A stretch of 63,332 nucleotides of DNA from an uncultured bacterium. Lineage in GTDB: Bacteria > Bacillota > Clostridia > Peptostreptococcales > Anaerovoracaceae. The DNA lies in NCBI GenBank assembly GCA_905214225.1, contig CAJMLL010000007.1, positions 1-63,332 on the forward strand, given 5' to 3'. Below are positions 20,901 through 29,266 of the stretch, in pieces. The position numbers were made by a program, and so were the translations under genes. Position 1 is the stretch's first letter. Each line of letters opens with the position of its first letter. The notes under the pieces are model-generated. The model saw nothing but the letters and a program-made list of their open reading frames with translations. It ran no database searches and was not told the DNA's origin.

Positions 20901-21680
20901 CTACTGCCTGTCGATCACCAGGTGCCCCGTCATCAGATCAAAGAAAGCGGTTATCCCCGTGAGCAGGTATGCAAAGGACGCGGAAAGCGGAATGTAGCAT
21001 GCTGTCGTCAGCAGGAAGAGAATGACGTGGTTTTTTGGTGAGAAGTACAGGAGCATGGCGAATGGAAGCGCAGAAGCGAGCAGCCATGGAAGGTAAGACA
21101 GCACGAGACCGAGGAACTTCATGGAATTTCCCCGCATGAGCTGCCAGCTTTCCCGGATGCACTGCATACCGGTTTTTGAGTGGTCATCCATCAGCAGGTA
21201 ATTGGCCTGGCTGGTGCGGATGGCAAAGATGACTCCCGGAACGATGAAGAGCATCAGACCGCAGATCGTCAGGACGTCTCGGACAATTTTGATTTCCAGC
21301 GATTTTATGTATCGCATCGGGGTCTCAAAGCCGCTGAATACCATAACCGGATCCGTACTCTGCTGCCGGAAGAACATGAGCAGAAATCCACACAGGCCGG
21401 ATACGAAGGCTCCCTGGGTCAGCAGGTCATAGGAAGACGCGAGAGAAGATACTTTCAGACTGGATGCCGCATATTTTGCGTATGCACCGAGTCCAGCCGT
21501 GCTCAGTGTCTGCCGGCCGAGGGGAATAAATAAAATACAGAACTGCCTTACCTGGGCAGTCAGCAGAAAATACAGAAAGACCGCGAGCATGACCAGGCCG
21601 AAGCGTCCTCTGAGTTCGCTCCGGGAGATGTTCATGATCAGGCGGTTTGATTCTGTTACAATACGGTTTTTATATGTCAT
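20901..21680 (-). CDS. DUF975 family integral membrane protein
   Basis: 259 residues. About six hydrophobic segments and the family's middle block (DVLTICGLMLFIVPGVIFAIRTSQANYLLMDDHSKTG, then CIRESWQLMRGNSMKFLGL) match the DUF975 pattern. Function is unknown; located in the cytoplasmic membrane. It is divergent from thiN, with 201 bases between them. Confidence 0.8.
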   Translation of the reverse strand: MTYKNRIVTESNRLIMNISRSELRGRFGLVMLAVFLYFLLTAQVRQFCILFIPLGRQTLSTAGLGAYAKYAASSLKVSSLASSYDLLTQGAFVSGLCGFLLMFFRQQSTDPVMVFSGFETPMRYIKSLEIKIVRDVLTICGLMLFIVPGVIFAIRTSQANYLLMDDHSKTGMQCIRESWQLMRGNSMKFLGLVLSYLPWLLASALPFAMLLYFSPKNHVILFLLTTACYIPLSASFAYLLTGITAFFDLMTGHLVIDRQ

Positions 21681-21739
21681 AAGCTTTCACTCCTTGATTT
21701 CCGCAACAGAGATTTCTGGCGGACGGACGGAAGTAACCG

Positions 21740-21775
21740 GCATCCGGCAGACTGCCGCGCTTTCCGGTTTTTTCG
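21740..21775 (+). terminator. Terminator-like hairpin upstream of thiN
   Basis: AACCGG...GGCAG/CTGCC...CCGGTTTTTT in the intergenic region between the DUF975 gene and thiN, oriented for the plus strand, with no plus-strand gene just before it. It could act as an attenuator in a thiN leader or end an unseen small transcript. Confidence 0.4.
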
Positions 21776-21881
21776 GAAGACAGACGGTAGAAAGTATTAT
21801 ACCACATTATGAAGCAGAATCTGAATGTAATTAAAAAAGAAGTCATTTATTGAAATTTTATCTTGAAAGGACAGAAAAACG

Positions 21882-22523
21882 ATGGAAGAAACAAGCAGAA
21901 AAGCGCTGGTCATCACCGCGCATGTCGAGGGAATTCCTCATATTCACATTCATGAAGACGATTACGATGAAGTGATCTGCGCCGACGGCGGTATCCGCGC
22001 CGCAAACGCGCTGAAGCTTCATCCTACACAGTATATCGGCGACTACGATTCCGCTAAGCAGCCGGATGTTCCCGGCCTGATCAAACTGCCCTGCAAAAAA
22101 AATATGACGGACAGTGAAGCTGCGATCGATCTGGCCATCGAGCACAACTGTAACTACATTACCATACTCGGCGGCCTGGGCGGACGTTTTGACCATACTA
22201 TGGGAAACATCGGCATGCTCGCCAGCTTCACCGGGAAAATCCGTCATATTGAAATTCTGGACGGCTGGAACCGCGTATTCATCGCCGACCCGGGAACCGT
22301 GCGTGTAAAGAGAAACGGCTTCAAGTACATCAGCATCATCGCCTACGGCAGCAGCGTGACAGGAATCACACTCCGCCAGGTAAAATATCTCCTTGACGAT
22401 TATACTTTGTCGAACGAGACGACTCGCGGTGTCAGCAATGAAATCGCCAATGATGAGGAAGAAGCCGTCATCACGCACAAGACCGGGCGGCTGTTAATCA
22501 TTCAGTCCAATGACGCGGATTAG
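21882..22523 (+). CDS. thiN: Thiamine diphosphokinase
   Basis: 213 residues, ATG 21882 behind GAAAGGA. Motifs: ICADGGIRAANAL, YIGDYDSAK, ILGGLGGRFDHTMGNIGML and the C-terminal LSNETTRGVSNEI. It transfers pyrophosphate from ATP to thiamine to give thiamine diphosphate. The last 30 bases overlap the 3' end of the convergent kinase gene. Confidence 0.95.
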   Translation: MEETSRKALVITAHVEGIPHIHIHEDDYDEVICADGGIRAANALKLHPTQYIGDYDSAKQPDVPGLIKLPCKKNMTDSEAAIDLAIEHNCNYITILGGLGGRFDHTMGNIGMLASFTGKIRHIEILDGWNRVFIADPGTVRVKRNGFKYISIIAYGSSVTGITLRQVKYLLDDYTLSNETTRGVSNEIANDEEEAVITHKTGRLLIIQSNDAD

Positions 22524-23333
22524 CTCCGGGAGGGTCGACTCGAACGGGACGCTGTAGCGCAGTCCTTTATCCTCTTCAGAGGCCTTCCGGACCGTCTTCT
22601 GTACATAGGAGCTTGCGATCTCTGCCGCCTCTTTATAGTTCTTCCCGCGCAGAACAGCTCCGACGAGCACGCTGGAGAAGAGGTCGCCGGTTCCGTGATA
22701 ACTGCCGCCGACCTTCTCATTCTGACAGGAGTAGAACTCGCCGGATTCACTGTTGTAGCCGTAAACACCGGTCATGCCCTCAGACAGGGACGCGCCGGTC
22801 AGCATAACCTCCTTACTGCCGAGGTCTGCGAACTTCTTCAGCAGGGTCTGATATTCCTCTCTGCTGCAGGATGCATGATACTCCGATCCGGTCAGCAGAC
22901 AGATTTCCGACAGATTCGGAACCGCCAGATCTGCCTTTGCCGCCAGCTTCCGGTTTTCCGCCGCATAGGCCTCATCGAATCCCGGATACAGCTTTCCGCC
23001 GTCCGCCATGGCCGGATCCATGATGAAGAGCGTGTCCTCAGCCTTGAAGGCGTCCAGGATCTCCAGTACATACTGCACATCCTGACGGCTTCCGAGATAG
23101 CCCGTGTAAATCGCATCGAAATGAAGCTGCAGATTCTTCCACTGCTCAATGGCCTCCGGAATAAGCGATGACATATCTTTCACCTTAAAGCCTGGAATCT
23201 GCGTGTGCGAGGTCAGCACTGACGTGACCAGCGGAACCGTCTCGATTCCCATGGCAGAAAGCACAGGAAGCGCAACTGTCTGGGAGCATTTCCCGAAATA
23301 TGACATGTCCTGAATTGAAAGTACTCTTTTCAT
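22494..23333 (-). CDS. Pyridoxal/pyridoxamine kinase-like ribokinase-family protein
   Basis: 279 residues from ATG 23333 (MKRVLSIQD), chosen for AAGGA 9 bases upstream. PfkB-like fold features: QDMSYFGKCS near the N-terminus, the PdxK/PdxY-type YTGYLGS and MDPAMADGGKLY segments, and the C-terminal anion-hole motif GGSYHGTGDLFSSVL with the catalytic Asp in GTGD. It is expected to phosphorylate B6 vitamers. Its 3' end overlaps that of thiN by 30 bases on opposite strands. Confidence 0.88.
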   Translation of the reverse strand: MKRVLSIQDMSYFGKCSQTVALPVLSAMGIETVPLVTSVLTSHTQIPGFKVKDMSSLIPEAIEQWKNLQLHFDAIYTGYLGSRQDVQYVLEILDAFKAEDTLFIMDPAMADGGKLYPGFDEAYAAENRKLAAKADLAVPNLSEICLLTGSEYHASCSREEYQTLLKKFADLGSKEVMLTGASLSEGMTGVYGYNSESGEFYSCQNEKVGGSYHGTGDLFSSVLVGAVLRGKNYKEAAEIASSYVQKTVRKASEEDKGLRYSVPFESTLPELIRVIGLND

Positions 23334-23363
23334 CTCTGATTCCTTCTTTCGTTTCCCTTTTGA

Positions 23364-23398
23364 CAAAAACTGACCGGGCAAGGGAACTCCCTGCCCGT
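23364..23398 (-). terminator. Terminator after the dehydratase/activase pair
   Basis: On the minus strand, CGGGCAGGGA-GT-TCCCTTGCCCG followed by GTCAGTTTTTG, just past the stop at 23401. Confidence 0.75.
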
Positions 23399-23400
23399 GA

Positions 23401-25101
23401 TTATCCGCGCTGCGGTTTCTTTCCCGCGGCGTCCATGGCAAACAGCGCCGCACCGATCGCGCCGCAGAGATCCGGATTTTCCGGAACATAGATTTTCTCC
23501 CCGACCAGATCCTCGATGCAGCGGACGACGCCGACATTTCTGGCGCCTCCGCCGGTCATCATGTAGGGGCCCTTTCCGCCTGTGCGGTGGACCAGTGTCA
23601 TGGTCTTGGCCGCGACACTCTTATCCAGTCCGTGAACAATGTCCGGAATCTGCTTATTATCTGCGATCAGAGAAACGACTTCAGATTCCGCGAACACGGT
23701 GCACATGCTGGAGATGGTCAGATCTTCCTTCCAGTCCAGCCCGGCAGTGGAAATCTCATCCAGGCTGATCTCCAGCACCTTGGCCATGTTCTCCAGGAAT
23801 CGTCCCGTTCCTGCGGCACACTTGTCGTTCATGGCAAAATTCACAACATCTCCCTTATCATCAAGGCGGATGGCCTTGTTATCCTGTCCTCCAATATCGA
23901 TGATCGTGTGGACGCCCGGATGAATGTGCCGCGCCCCCCTGGCGTGGCAGGTGATTTCTGTGATGTTGTCATCGGCAAATGAAATATTCATTCTTCCATA
24001 TCCGGTCGCAAAAATAAGCGCTATATCGTCCGGATTCACCTTTTTCAGCGAATCCAAAGCCTTCTGTGCGCCCTTCTGCGCTTTTGCTCCTGTCCGCACG
24101 ATCGCGCTGTCCAGCAGCTTTCCATCCTGATCCAGCACCGCAATGTTGGTTGTGGTCGAGCCGCTGTCGATGCCGGCAAAGTATTTTCCCCCCTGATTCA
24201 TCCCCTTGATTTTCCTTTCTTTTCTCAAACCCATGCTCTCGACGAATCCCCCGATCCTCGTAGACAGCTGGCCTTCTGACTGCATGGTGAAATCCGTTTC
24301 GATCTTGGTCATCGGTATGCTGACGGATTTCCGCAGCCGCTCATACTCAAATCCGTAATAATCACAGAATTTCACGGTGTGATAGATGATTCCCTTCAGA
24401 TACGGATCATTGATCAGTGCCTTTCTGCCTGTGATGTCTTCCATGCGCATGCAGGGAATCTGCCGGAGCAGTTCTTCTGCATACCAGTCCAGAAGCTCAT
24501 CGAACCAGGAGGAATCCTCCGTATTCTCTTCTGCAGCTTTTTTCCAGCGGGCGATCGTTTTCTCATCCGGAAGCTGCAGTCCCCGGATGCTGCAGCAGGT
24601 CAGATCCTGCACTGGAAGCGGAACCAGATCGGAGAGCTGTTCTTTCAGTCCCTCTCCCACTCTGGCGCCCAGGACGCCGATATATGGAGAAGATGGTGCA
24701 TCTTCCGGAACAGAAAAGGAAGAAAGAAATCGCTCCAGTGAAAACGCTCTCCCGCTGTACTTCTGATAAGCGCTGCAGAGCCGCTTCAGTTCACTGACCA
24801 GATGCTGCCGGCTGCAGCTGTTCACCGCATGCGGAATGTCCATCAGAAAGAGAAAATCCGTCCTGTCTTTCAGGACATCTGCGGCCCTTCTGGTTCCGTC
24901 GCAGCAGTTGACCAGAATCAGTTCCGGGAGATGATGTCTGTGCACACTCTCAATCAGAGCCTTGATGCTTCCGCACATATTCATGTGCATCAGATCCTGC
25001 GCATACTCAAAGTCTTCTGCCTCTTCATTGATAAGAACCGGCTCTGCACCAAAGGCAGCGAGCAGTTCCACCGGTGTATATTTACATGTATATCCAATCA
25101 T
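23401..25101 (-). CDS. Fused 2-hydroxyacyl-CoA dehydratase-like subunit and ATP-dependent activase
   Basis: 566 residues. The N-terminal roughly 300 residues are dehydratase-subunit-like (HgdC-partner fold, MCGSIKALIE, LILVNCCDGTRRAADVL). From about 315 a complete activase domain follows: FAGIDSGSTTTNIAVL, IIDIGGQDNKAIRL, NDKCAAGTGRFLENMA, SSMCTVFAESEVVSLI. The two cysteines in the last two motifs would hold the cluster bridging an activase dimer. Its start overlaps the stop of the upstream dehydratase gene by 4 bases (ATGA), so the two are translationally coupled. The pair resembles YjiM/YjiL and the double-cubane cluster protein with its reductase; substrate unknown. Confidence 0.88.
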   Translation of the reverse strand: MIGYTCKYTPVELLAAFGAEPVLINEEAEDFEYAQDLMHMNMCGSIKALIESVHRHHLPELILVNCCDGTRRAADVLKDRTDFLFLMDIPHAVNSCSRQHLVSELKRLCSAYQKYSGRAFSLERFLSSFSVPEDAPSSPYIGVLGARVGEGLKEQLSDLVPLPVQDLTCCSIRGLQLPDEKTIARWKKAAEENTEDSSWFDELLDWYAEELLRQIPCMRMEDITGRKALINDPYLKGIIYHTVKFCDYYGFEYERLRKSVSIPMTKIETDFTMQSEGQLSTRIGGFVESMGLRKERKIKGMNQGGKYFAGIDSGSTTTNIAVLDQDGKLLDSAIVRTGAKAQKGAQKALDSLKKVNPDDIALIFATGYGRMNISFADDNITEITCHARGARHIHPGVHTIIDIGGQDNKAIRLDDKGDVVNFAMNDKCAAGTGRFLENMAKVLEISLDEISTAGLDWKEDLTISSMCTVFAESEVVSLIADNKQIPDIVHGLDKSVAAKTMTLVHRTGGKGPYMMTGGGARNVGVVRCIEDLVGEKIYVPENPDLCGAIGAALFAMDAAGKKPQRG

Positions 25102-26384
25102 TTTTTTCTCGCTTCCAGCTGTTCGATAAAGGCCTGTACACGGGTTACCATCTGCCCGTCCTGAATATTTCTCGGATCACATCCGTCCCCGTCCAGAACC
25201 AGAGCAGGAAATCCCGCTTCTTCAAAAGTTTTTGCCGCAAGGGCAGACGCCCCGAGAGTCTGTTTGCATCCCCAGTGGCAGAAATAGATAATTCCATCGG
25301 CATGCATGCTCTTCGCGTAATTCAGGACATGACCGATCCTGCGCTCTGCAGGACCGTTGAAGGAATCCTTCAGCAGCATTTCCGCCATTGCGGCGTAGGG
25401 ATCTTTTCCTTTCAGGTCAATGTCCAGATTGTCGTAACTCATGTCGCCGCTGATGACTTCCACCCGGCTGCTGTGGTTGAATATCTCCGTCATAGACTTC
25501 TGCCAGTACGGGAGGACGTGAACCCACGCGATTCTTACCCCTTCAGCCTTTCCGTGATTAAACGGAAGAGTCTGAAGATCTCTGATCATCTGCTTTCCGA
25601 TCTCCACCGTCTCTTTCGTTCCCAGAAGAACGTGATATTCAAAGGCGTCCATCATGAGATCGGTAAGTCTTCCGCGTTCGCTTCTGTCTGCCTTCAGTTT
25701 CAGAATTTCCCGGTAATTATCCAGGGATTCCTGCGCCAGACGCATGGCCTCTTCCAGTTTTTCCTGCTGAAGTTTAACGCCGGAAGCATCCTCCAGAAAT
25801 CTGGTCATTTCCAGAAGCTGCTGACGGACATATTCCCGATTTTCCGGACTCCATTCATTGGGAACATCGATGACAAAATGCGGGACATGAAAATAATCGG
25901 CAAGATAGCGGAAGGAAAGCTGATTGGCGTCGCAGATCATCGTCGTATTTACGATGCAGCAGGGTTTCGGCAGCATGCCTTTTTCTACCATTCCGATAAA
26001 CTGTTTGTGAAAGGAACAGAAGGACTCCGGTACTCCGGATTTTTCTGCCTGGTTTAAAAAGGTCTTTTCACAGTGGGATGCCGTCATGTAGCAGCTCAGT
26101 CCCTCTGGAAAGGCAAGCTGCAGTCCCATGGCGTGCATGACTTCACAGGGCGTAAAAATACTGACCACAACGCTTTTTCGTGTGTCTGACAGGGATCCTG
26201 CCATAACGCGGTTGCAGTGCTGCATCTGAAGACCCCTCGCCGGGAGCTGCCCGGATTTTTTCCTCCGCATATAGCTTCCATACAGTTTGAAGATGGAAGC
26301 AAGCAGTCTTCTTGCTCCGCGTGGATTTCTGCTGATTTTCTTTTCAGCGAAATCTCCGAAGCGGTCTACTATGGATCTGCTCAT
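25098..26384 (-). CDS. 2-hydroxyacyl-CoA dehydratase subunit D / double-cubane-type reductase component
   Basis: 428 residues, ATG 26384 behind AGAAAGGAAAG. Family marks: SIFTPCEVMHAMGLQLAFPE, ESFCSFHKQFIG, KPCCIVNTTMICDANQLS, YFCHWGCKQTLGA and DGDGCDPRN, with cysteines placed as in the iron-sulfur binding HgdB/BcrC/DCCP superfamily. It would receive electrons from the activase encoded next. The long N-terminal basic segment (about 1-50) is more variable. No CoA-transferase, dehydrogenase or CoA-ligase lies next to it to suggest a fermentation substrate. Confidence 0.85.
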   Translation of the reverse strand: MSRSIVDRFGDFAEKKISRNPRGARRLLASIFKLYGSYMRRKKSGQLPARGLQMQHCNRVMAGSLSDTRKSVVVSIFTPCEVMHAMGLQLAFPEGLSCYMTASHCEKTFLNQAEKSGVPESFCSFHKQFIGMVEKGMLPKPCCIVNTTMICDANQLSFRYLADYFHVPHFVIDVPNEWSPENREYVRQQLLEMTRFLEDASGVKLQQEKLEEAMRLAQESLDNYREILKLKADRSERGRLTDLMMDAFEYHVLLGTKETVEIGKQMIRDLQTLPFNHGKAEGVRIAWVHVLPYWQKSMTEIFNHSSRVEVISGDMSYDNLDIDLKGKDPYAAMAEMLLKDSFNGPAERRIGHVLNYAKSMHADGIIYFCHWGCKQTLGASALAAKTFEEAGFPALVLDGDGCDPRNIQDGQMVTRVQAFIEQLEARKK

Positions 26385-26492
26385 TCTCTTTCCTTTCTGT
26401 CTCTTGCTCTTTTATTCATACGGGGCTTCTCATCCTCTGTTCAGACTGCCAGTTTTTGATGGGAATGCTGCAATCTTCTGCGATTTAAAAGG

Positions 26493-26518
26493 AAAGCCAG
26501 GCATATGCCCGGCTTTTT
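26493..26518. terminator. Palindromic terminator after ybaK
   Basis: AAAGCC-A-GGCATATGCC-C-GGCTTTTT; near-symmetrical and usable on both strands, just downstream of the minus-strand ybaK stop at 26529. Confidence 0.7.
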
Positions 26519-26528
26519 CCCTTGCCCC

Positions 26529-27020
26529 TTATTCTTTTGTCAGTGAAGTAAATTCTGCTCCGACGAGCTTCGCAAGCTTCTCCGGATCCAGGCAGATCGT
26601 CAGACCGATTCTGCCGCCGCTGACTCCGATCTTGTCGAAGAGCAGCGCGGTTTCATCGATTGCCGTAGGATACTGCTTCTTCATCCCGATCGGTGAGCAG
26701 CCGCCGCGGATATATCCGGTGACCTTATTGATTTCTTTCACGTGGATCATCTCAAGCTTCTTCTCTTTAAAATGGCGGGCCGCTTTCTTCAGATCCAGCT
26801 CCTCGGCAACCGGAATGACGCAGACCATATACTGCTTATCGGTACCGACCAGAACCAGAGTCTTGAATGTCATCTCCACCGGAAGTCCGATCTTATGCGC
26901 GGAGGAGACGCCGTCCGAGAACTCGCCTTTTACTTCATAGGTATATTCATCATAGGGAATGCCCGCATCTTCAACCATGCGGATCGCATTCGTCTTGATT
27001 TTCTTTTCTTTTTTTGACAT
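26529..27020 (-). CDS. ybaK: Cys-tRNA(Pro)/Cys-tRNA(Cys) deacylase YbaK/EbsC
   Basis: 163 residues from ATG 27020, picked because AGGAG lies 6 bases upstream; an ATG seven codons earlier has no site. YbaK family motifs: KTNAIRMVEDAGIPYDEYTY at the N-terminus, GLPVEMTFKTLVL, CVIPVAEELDLKKAARHF and GYIRGGCSPIGMKKQYP. It hydrolyses Cys mis-attached to tRNA(Pro). Lies 46 bases downstream of the pyrophosphatase-like gene on the same strand. Confidence 0.93.
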   Translation of the reverse strand: MSKKEKKIKTNAIRMVEDAGIPYDEYTYEVKGEFSDGVSSAHKIGLPVEMTFKTLVLVGTDKQYMVCVIPVAEELDLKKAARHFKEKKLEMIHVKEINKVTGYIRGGCSPIGMKKQYPTAIDETALLFDKIGVSGGRIGLTICLDPEKLAKLVGAEFTSLTKE

Positions 27021-27066
27021 AACTGCTCCTTTCCATTCCATTGCGCCTGCTCAGGCGGCTGGGCGG

Positions 27067-28842
27067 TTAAAGGCTCAGGAATACAGGTCCGAGTGTCAGG
27101 GACACGATAACCATCAGTTTAATCACAATATAAACGGAGGAATCGGAGATGTTTTTAAACAGGGATCCTGCATTGACCATAATCGCGCCCAGAAGAACTC
27201 CGGAAACGATGGCACCGATCAGAAGTCCTGCGAGCATTTCCTGTCCGGCCGCTGCCGCAATGACGATTGGAACCAGAACGGTAATGATTCCGGACAGATA
27301 GAGTCCTCTCATCGTGGAATTTGCAGACGGTCTGACTTTTTCACGGATCTCCTTCTGATCCTCTTTACTGATCTTGGAGGAAACACGGTCGCCGAGCTGC
27401 CCCTGCAGGTCGCTGGCCATATCCTTAAGCGCACTTCCAGAAAATGTCATCGAACGGGAAGTGAAGGCAAACGGGAACATGACGCCGATCAGACTGCCGC
27501 AGACAACCATTGGATTCATCAGGGTTACCTGGCTGAACCTCAGGGAAGAGGACAGTGAAATCAGAAGCGCTACTGCGGTCATGCAGGCTGCACCGGACGT
27601 AATTCCGTTTCTGATGCGGCTCAGAGACTCCTTGAAACGATCCATCGGGTCTTTGGCACGGGCCGCTTCATCTTCTGTTGCAACTGCATAAATGACAGCG
27701 CTGCTGGTCTGCGACAACAGAACCAGTCCATGGAGGACCAGAATAACCGAACTGACGGAGACGATTCCGACTGCGCCCAGTCCGATTCCGTAGTTACCGG
27801 CAAAATAGTAGGCCATGCCGATGCCGAATGCCAGGCAGACAACCGGAAGAATCGAAGCAGACATTCCCTGGCTCAGCCGCTCCAGCATTGCCGCGCGGCG
27901 TCCGCCGTCTCTGACCATTTCTCTCATTTTATGATCCGTAGAGTCTGTGTAGATTCTGGTTGCCAGTTCTCCGACCAGTCCTGCGGCAATTCCGGAAATC
28001 ACTGCGCCGGAATAAATCAGGTTCTGCAGTTCCTTCCAGCTTAAAAATACAGATACCGCTGCAACGACAACGGAAGAAACAATCAGCGCCATGTCCAGAT
28101 AGTGACCATAAGCATCTACCTTTTTACGAACAAAGAAAACAGAGATCAGGGCCGTCAGAATTCCGGCAGCAATCAGGACAAAGGCCATGACGGCAGCTTT
28201 TCCGGCTGAAAATGTCGCATTGACTCCCGCATCGGTAACCGCAGACTGCGCAAGGAGCATAACTGCGGCAGCTCCGGCAATCAGTGAATCAACAACATCG
28301 TACATTTTCGCAAAAACTTCTCCGCCGGCTCTTCCCAGGAAAGCAACGGTGGAAACTCCCAGAAGCAGTCCCGGAAGTCCCTCGGTGAACAGAGTGAAGT
28401 TCATCGACCAGTAGGTCAGAAGAAGACCCAGGACGCTGATTCCCACTGCGCCGGCACCGCAGATTACAGCTGTGTAAAATCCTGTTTTCTGTGCTTTCTT
28501 CATATCTCCGTGAACAGCAGCGGCTGCGACTCTGGTATTTCCCACGATCACCGCAGAAGATACCAGCAGTCCGTCCGCCAGTCCGATCACCGCTCCGATC
28601 ACATACATGCCTGCGGTAATCTGACCGGCAAGAAGCAGCAGAACCAGAAAAAATACAGCCGCAGCGACGATAGTATACAGCACGCCGGTGCGCAGATAGC
28701 GGGAAACCCCGCAGATTATATAGCCATTCAGATACTGTACGCGTGTGCTCTCAATCGGGTTTTTCTTTTTCAGCCAGAACAGCAGCAGGCCGGAAACCGC
28801 GATTGCCGCAATGCAGCAGAGCAGCGTAAACATTTTCAGCAT
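27067..28842 (-). CDS. Membrane pyrophosphatase (V-PPase) homologue lacking the catalytic loops
   Basis: 591 residues, almost all membrane helices. Homology to ion-pumping membrane pyrophosphatases is clear: N-terminal IICGVSRYLRTGVLYTIVAA, residues 85-145 (IGLADGLLVSSAVIVGNTRVAAAAVHG), the late block FPFAFTSRSMTFSGSALKDMASDL, and the end LLIGAIVSGVLLGAIMVNAGS and IVIKLMVIVSLTLGPVF. But the pyrophosphate- and Mg-binding segments are gone. At 170-190, RAGGEVFAKMYDVVDSLIAG stands where canonical enzymes have DVGADLVGKVE followed by DDPRNPA and VGDNVGD. At about 351, YGIGLGAVG replaces YGPVADNAGG. Near 560 the HKAAVVGDTVGDPFKDT segment is missing. The reading frame is intact and the codon use normal, so it is a maintained protein. 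Probably not an active pyrophosphatase; its function is unknown. Confidence 0.85.
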   Translation of the reverse strand: MLKMFTLLCCIAAIAVSGLLLFWLKKKNPIESTRVQYLNGYIICGVSRYLRTGVLYTIVAAAVFFLVLLLLAGQITAGMYVIGAVIGLADGLLVSSAVIVGNTRVAAAAVHGDMKKAQKTGFYTAVICGAGAVGISVLGLLLTYWSMNFTLFTEGLPGLLLGVSTVAFLGRAGGEVFAKMYDVVDSLIAGAAAVMLLAQSAVTDAGVNATFSAGKAAVMAFVLIAAGILTALISVFFVRKKVDAYGHYLDMALIVSSVVVAAVSVFLSWKELQNLIYSGAVISGIAAGLVGELATRIYTDSTDHKMREMVRDGGRRAAMLERLSQGMSASILPVVCLAFGIGMAYYFAGNYGIGLGAVGIVSVSSVILVLHGLVLLSQTSSAVIYAVATEDEAARAKDPMDRFKESLSRIRNGITSGAACMTAVALLISLSSSLRFSQVTLMNPMVVCGSLIGVMFPFAFTSRSMTFSGSALKDMASDLQGQLGDRVSSKISKEDQKEIREKVRPSANSTMRGLYLSGIITVLVPIVIAAAAGQEMLAGLLIGAIVSGVLLGAIMVNAGSLFKNISDSSVYIVIKLMVIVSLTLGPVFLSL

Positions 28843-28879
28843 ATTGACCTCCTGAAATATTTTCTATAAAACGCATGAA

Positions 28880-28909
28880 GGCTCCGCATTCCTGCGGAGC
28901 CCTTTTTTT
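28880..28909. terminator. Terminator hairpin between secG and the pyrophosphatase-like gene
   Basis: GGCTCCGCA-TTCC-TGCGGAGCC with CTTTTTTT on the plus-strand side and a weaker U-rich tail on the minus side. It separates secG from the next minus-strand gene and may allow partial read-through. Confidence 0.65.
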
Positions 28910-28921
28910 CATGACGGAATC

Positions 28922-29152
28922 TTAGCCAAGTGTTAAGACTGCAAGTGAAACGACAATGAAAACAACAGCCAGTACAACCGTTGCCCTATGAAGCATCGAT
29001 TCATAAGCATTGGATTTCTTCTGACCGAAAAGCTGCTCAGCGCCGCCCGCGATGGAACTGGAGAGTCCGTCGCTCTTGCTTTCCTGAAGCAGAATTACAA
29101 GCGTCAATAACACACTTACGACAGCGAGAATTACCATCAAAACTGTATGCAT
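28922..29152 (-). CDS. secG: Preprotein translocase subunit SecG
   Basis: 76 residues with two membrane segments (about 3-22 and 55-75) flanking the conserved loop LQESKSDGLSSSIAGGAEQLFG. A component of the SecYEG channel in the cytoplasmic membrane. ATG 29152 has an AGGAGG site upstream. Short and single-copy, with a normal length for the family. Confidence 0.95.
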   Translation of the reverse strand: MHTVLMVILAVVSVLLTLVILLQESKSDGLSSSIAGGAEQLFGQKKSNAYESMLHRATVVLAVVFIVVSLAVLTLG

Positions 29153-29266
29153 AATCCTTACCTCCTCTTACAAATAGCATCTCATTTTAGCATATCTTTC
29201 TGTGATTAGCAAGCCATCCGGCTGATTTCCATGCGTATTTCTTTTGTCCCTGAAAAAACCGAAGTC

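Noticed and set aside
22525..22560. String resembling a tRNA T-arm near 22531-22550
   Set aside because: It is coding sequence for the C-terminus of the pyridoxal kinase-like protein, and no cloverleaf forms around it.
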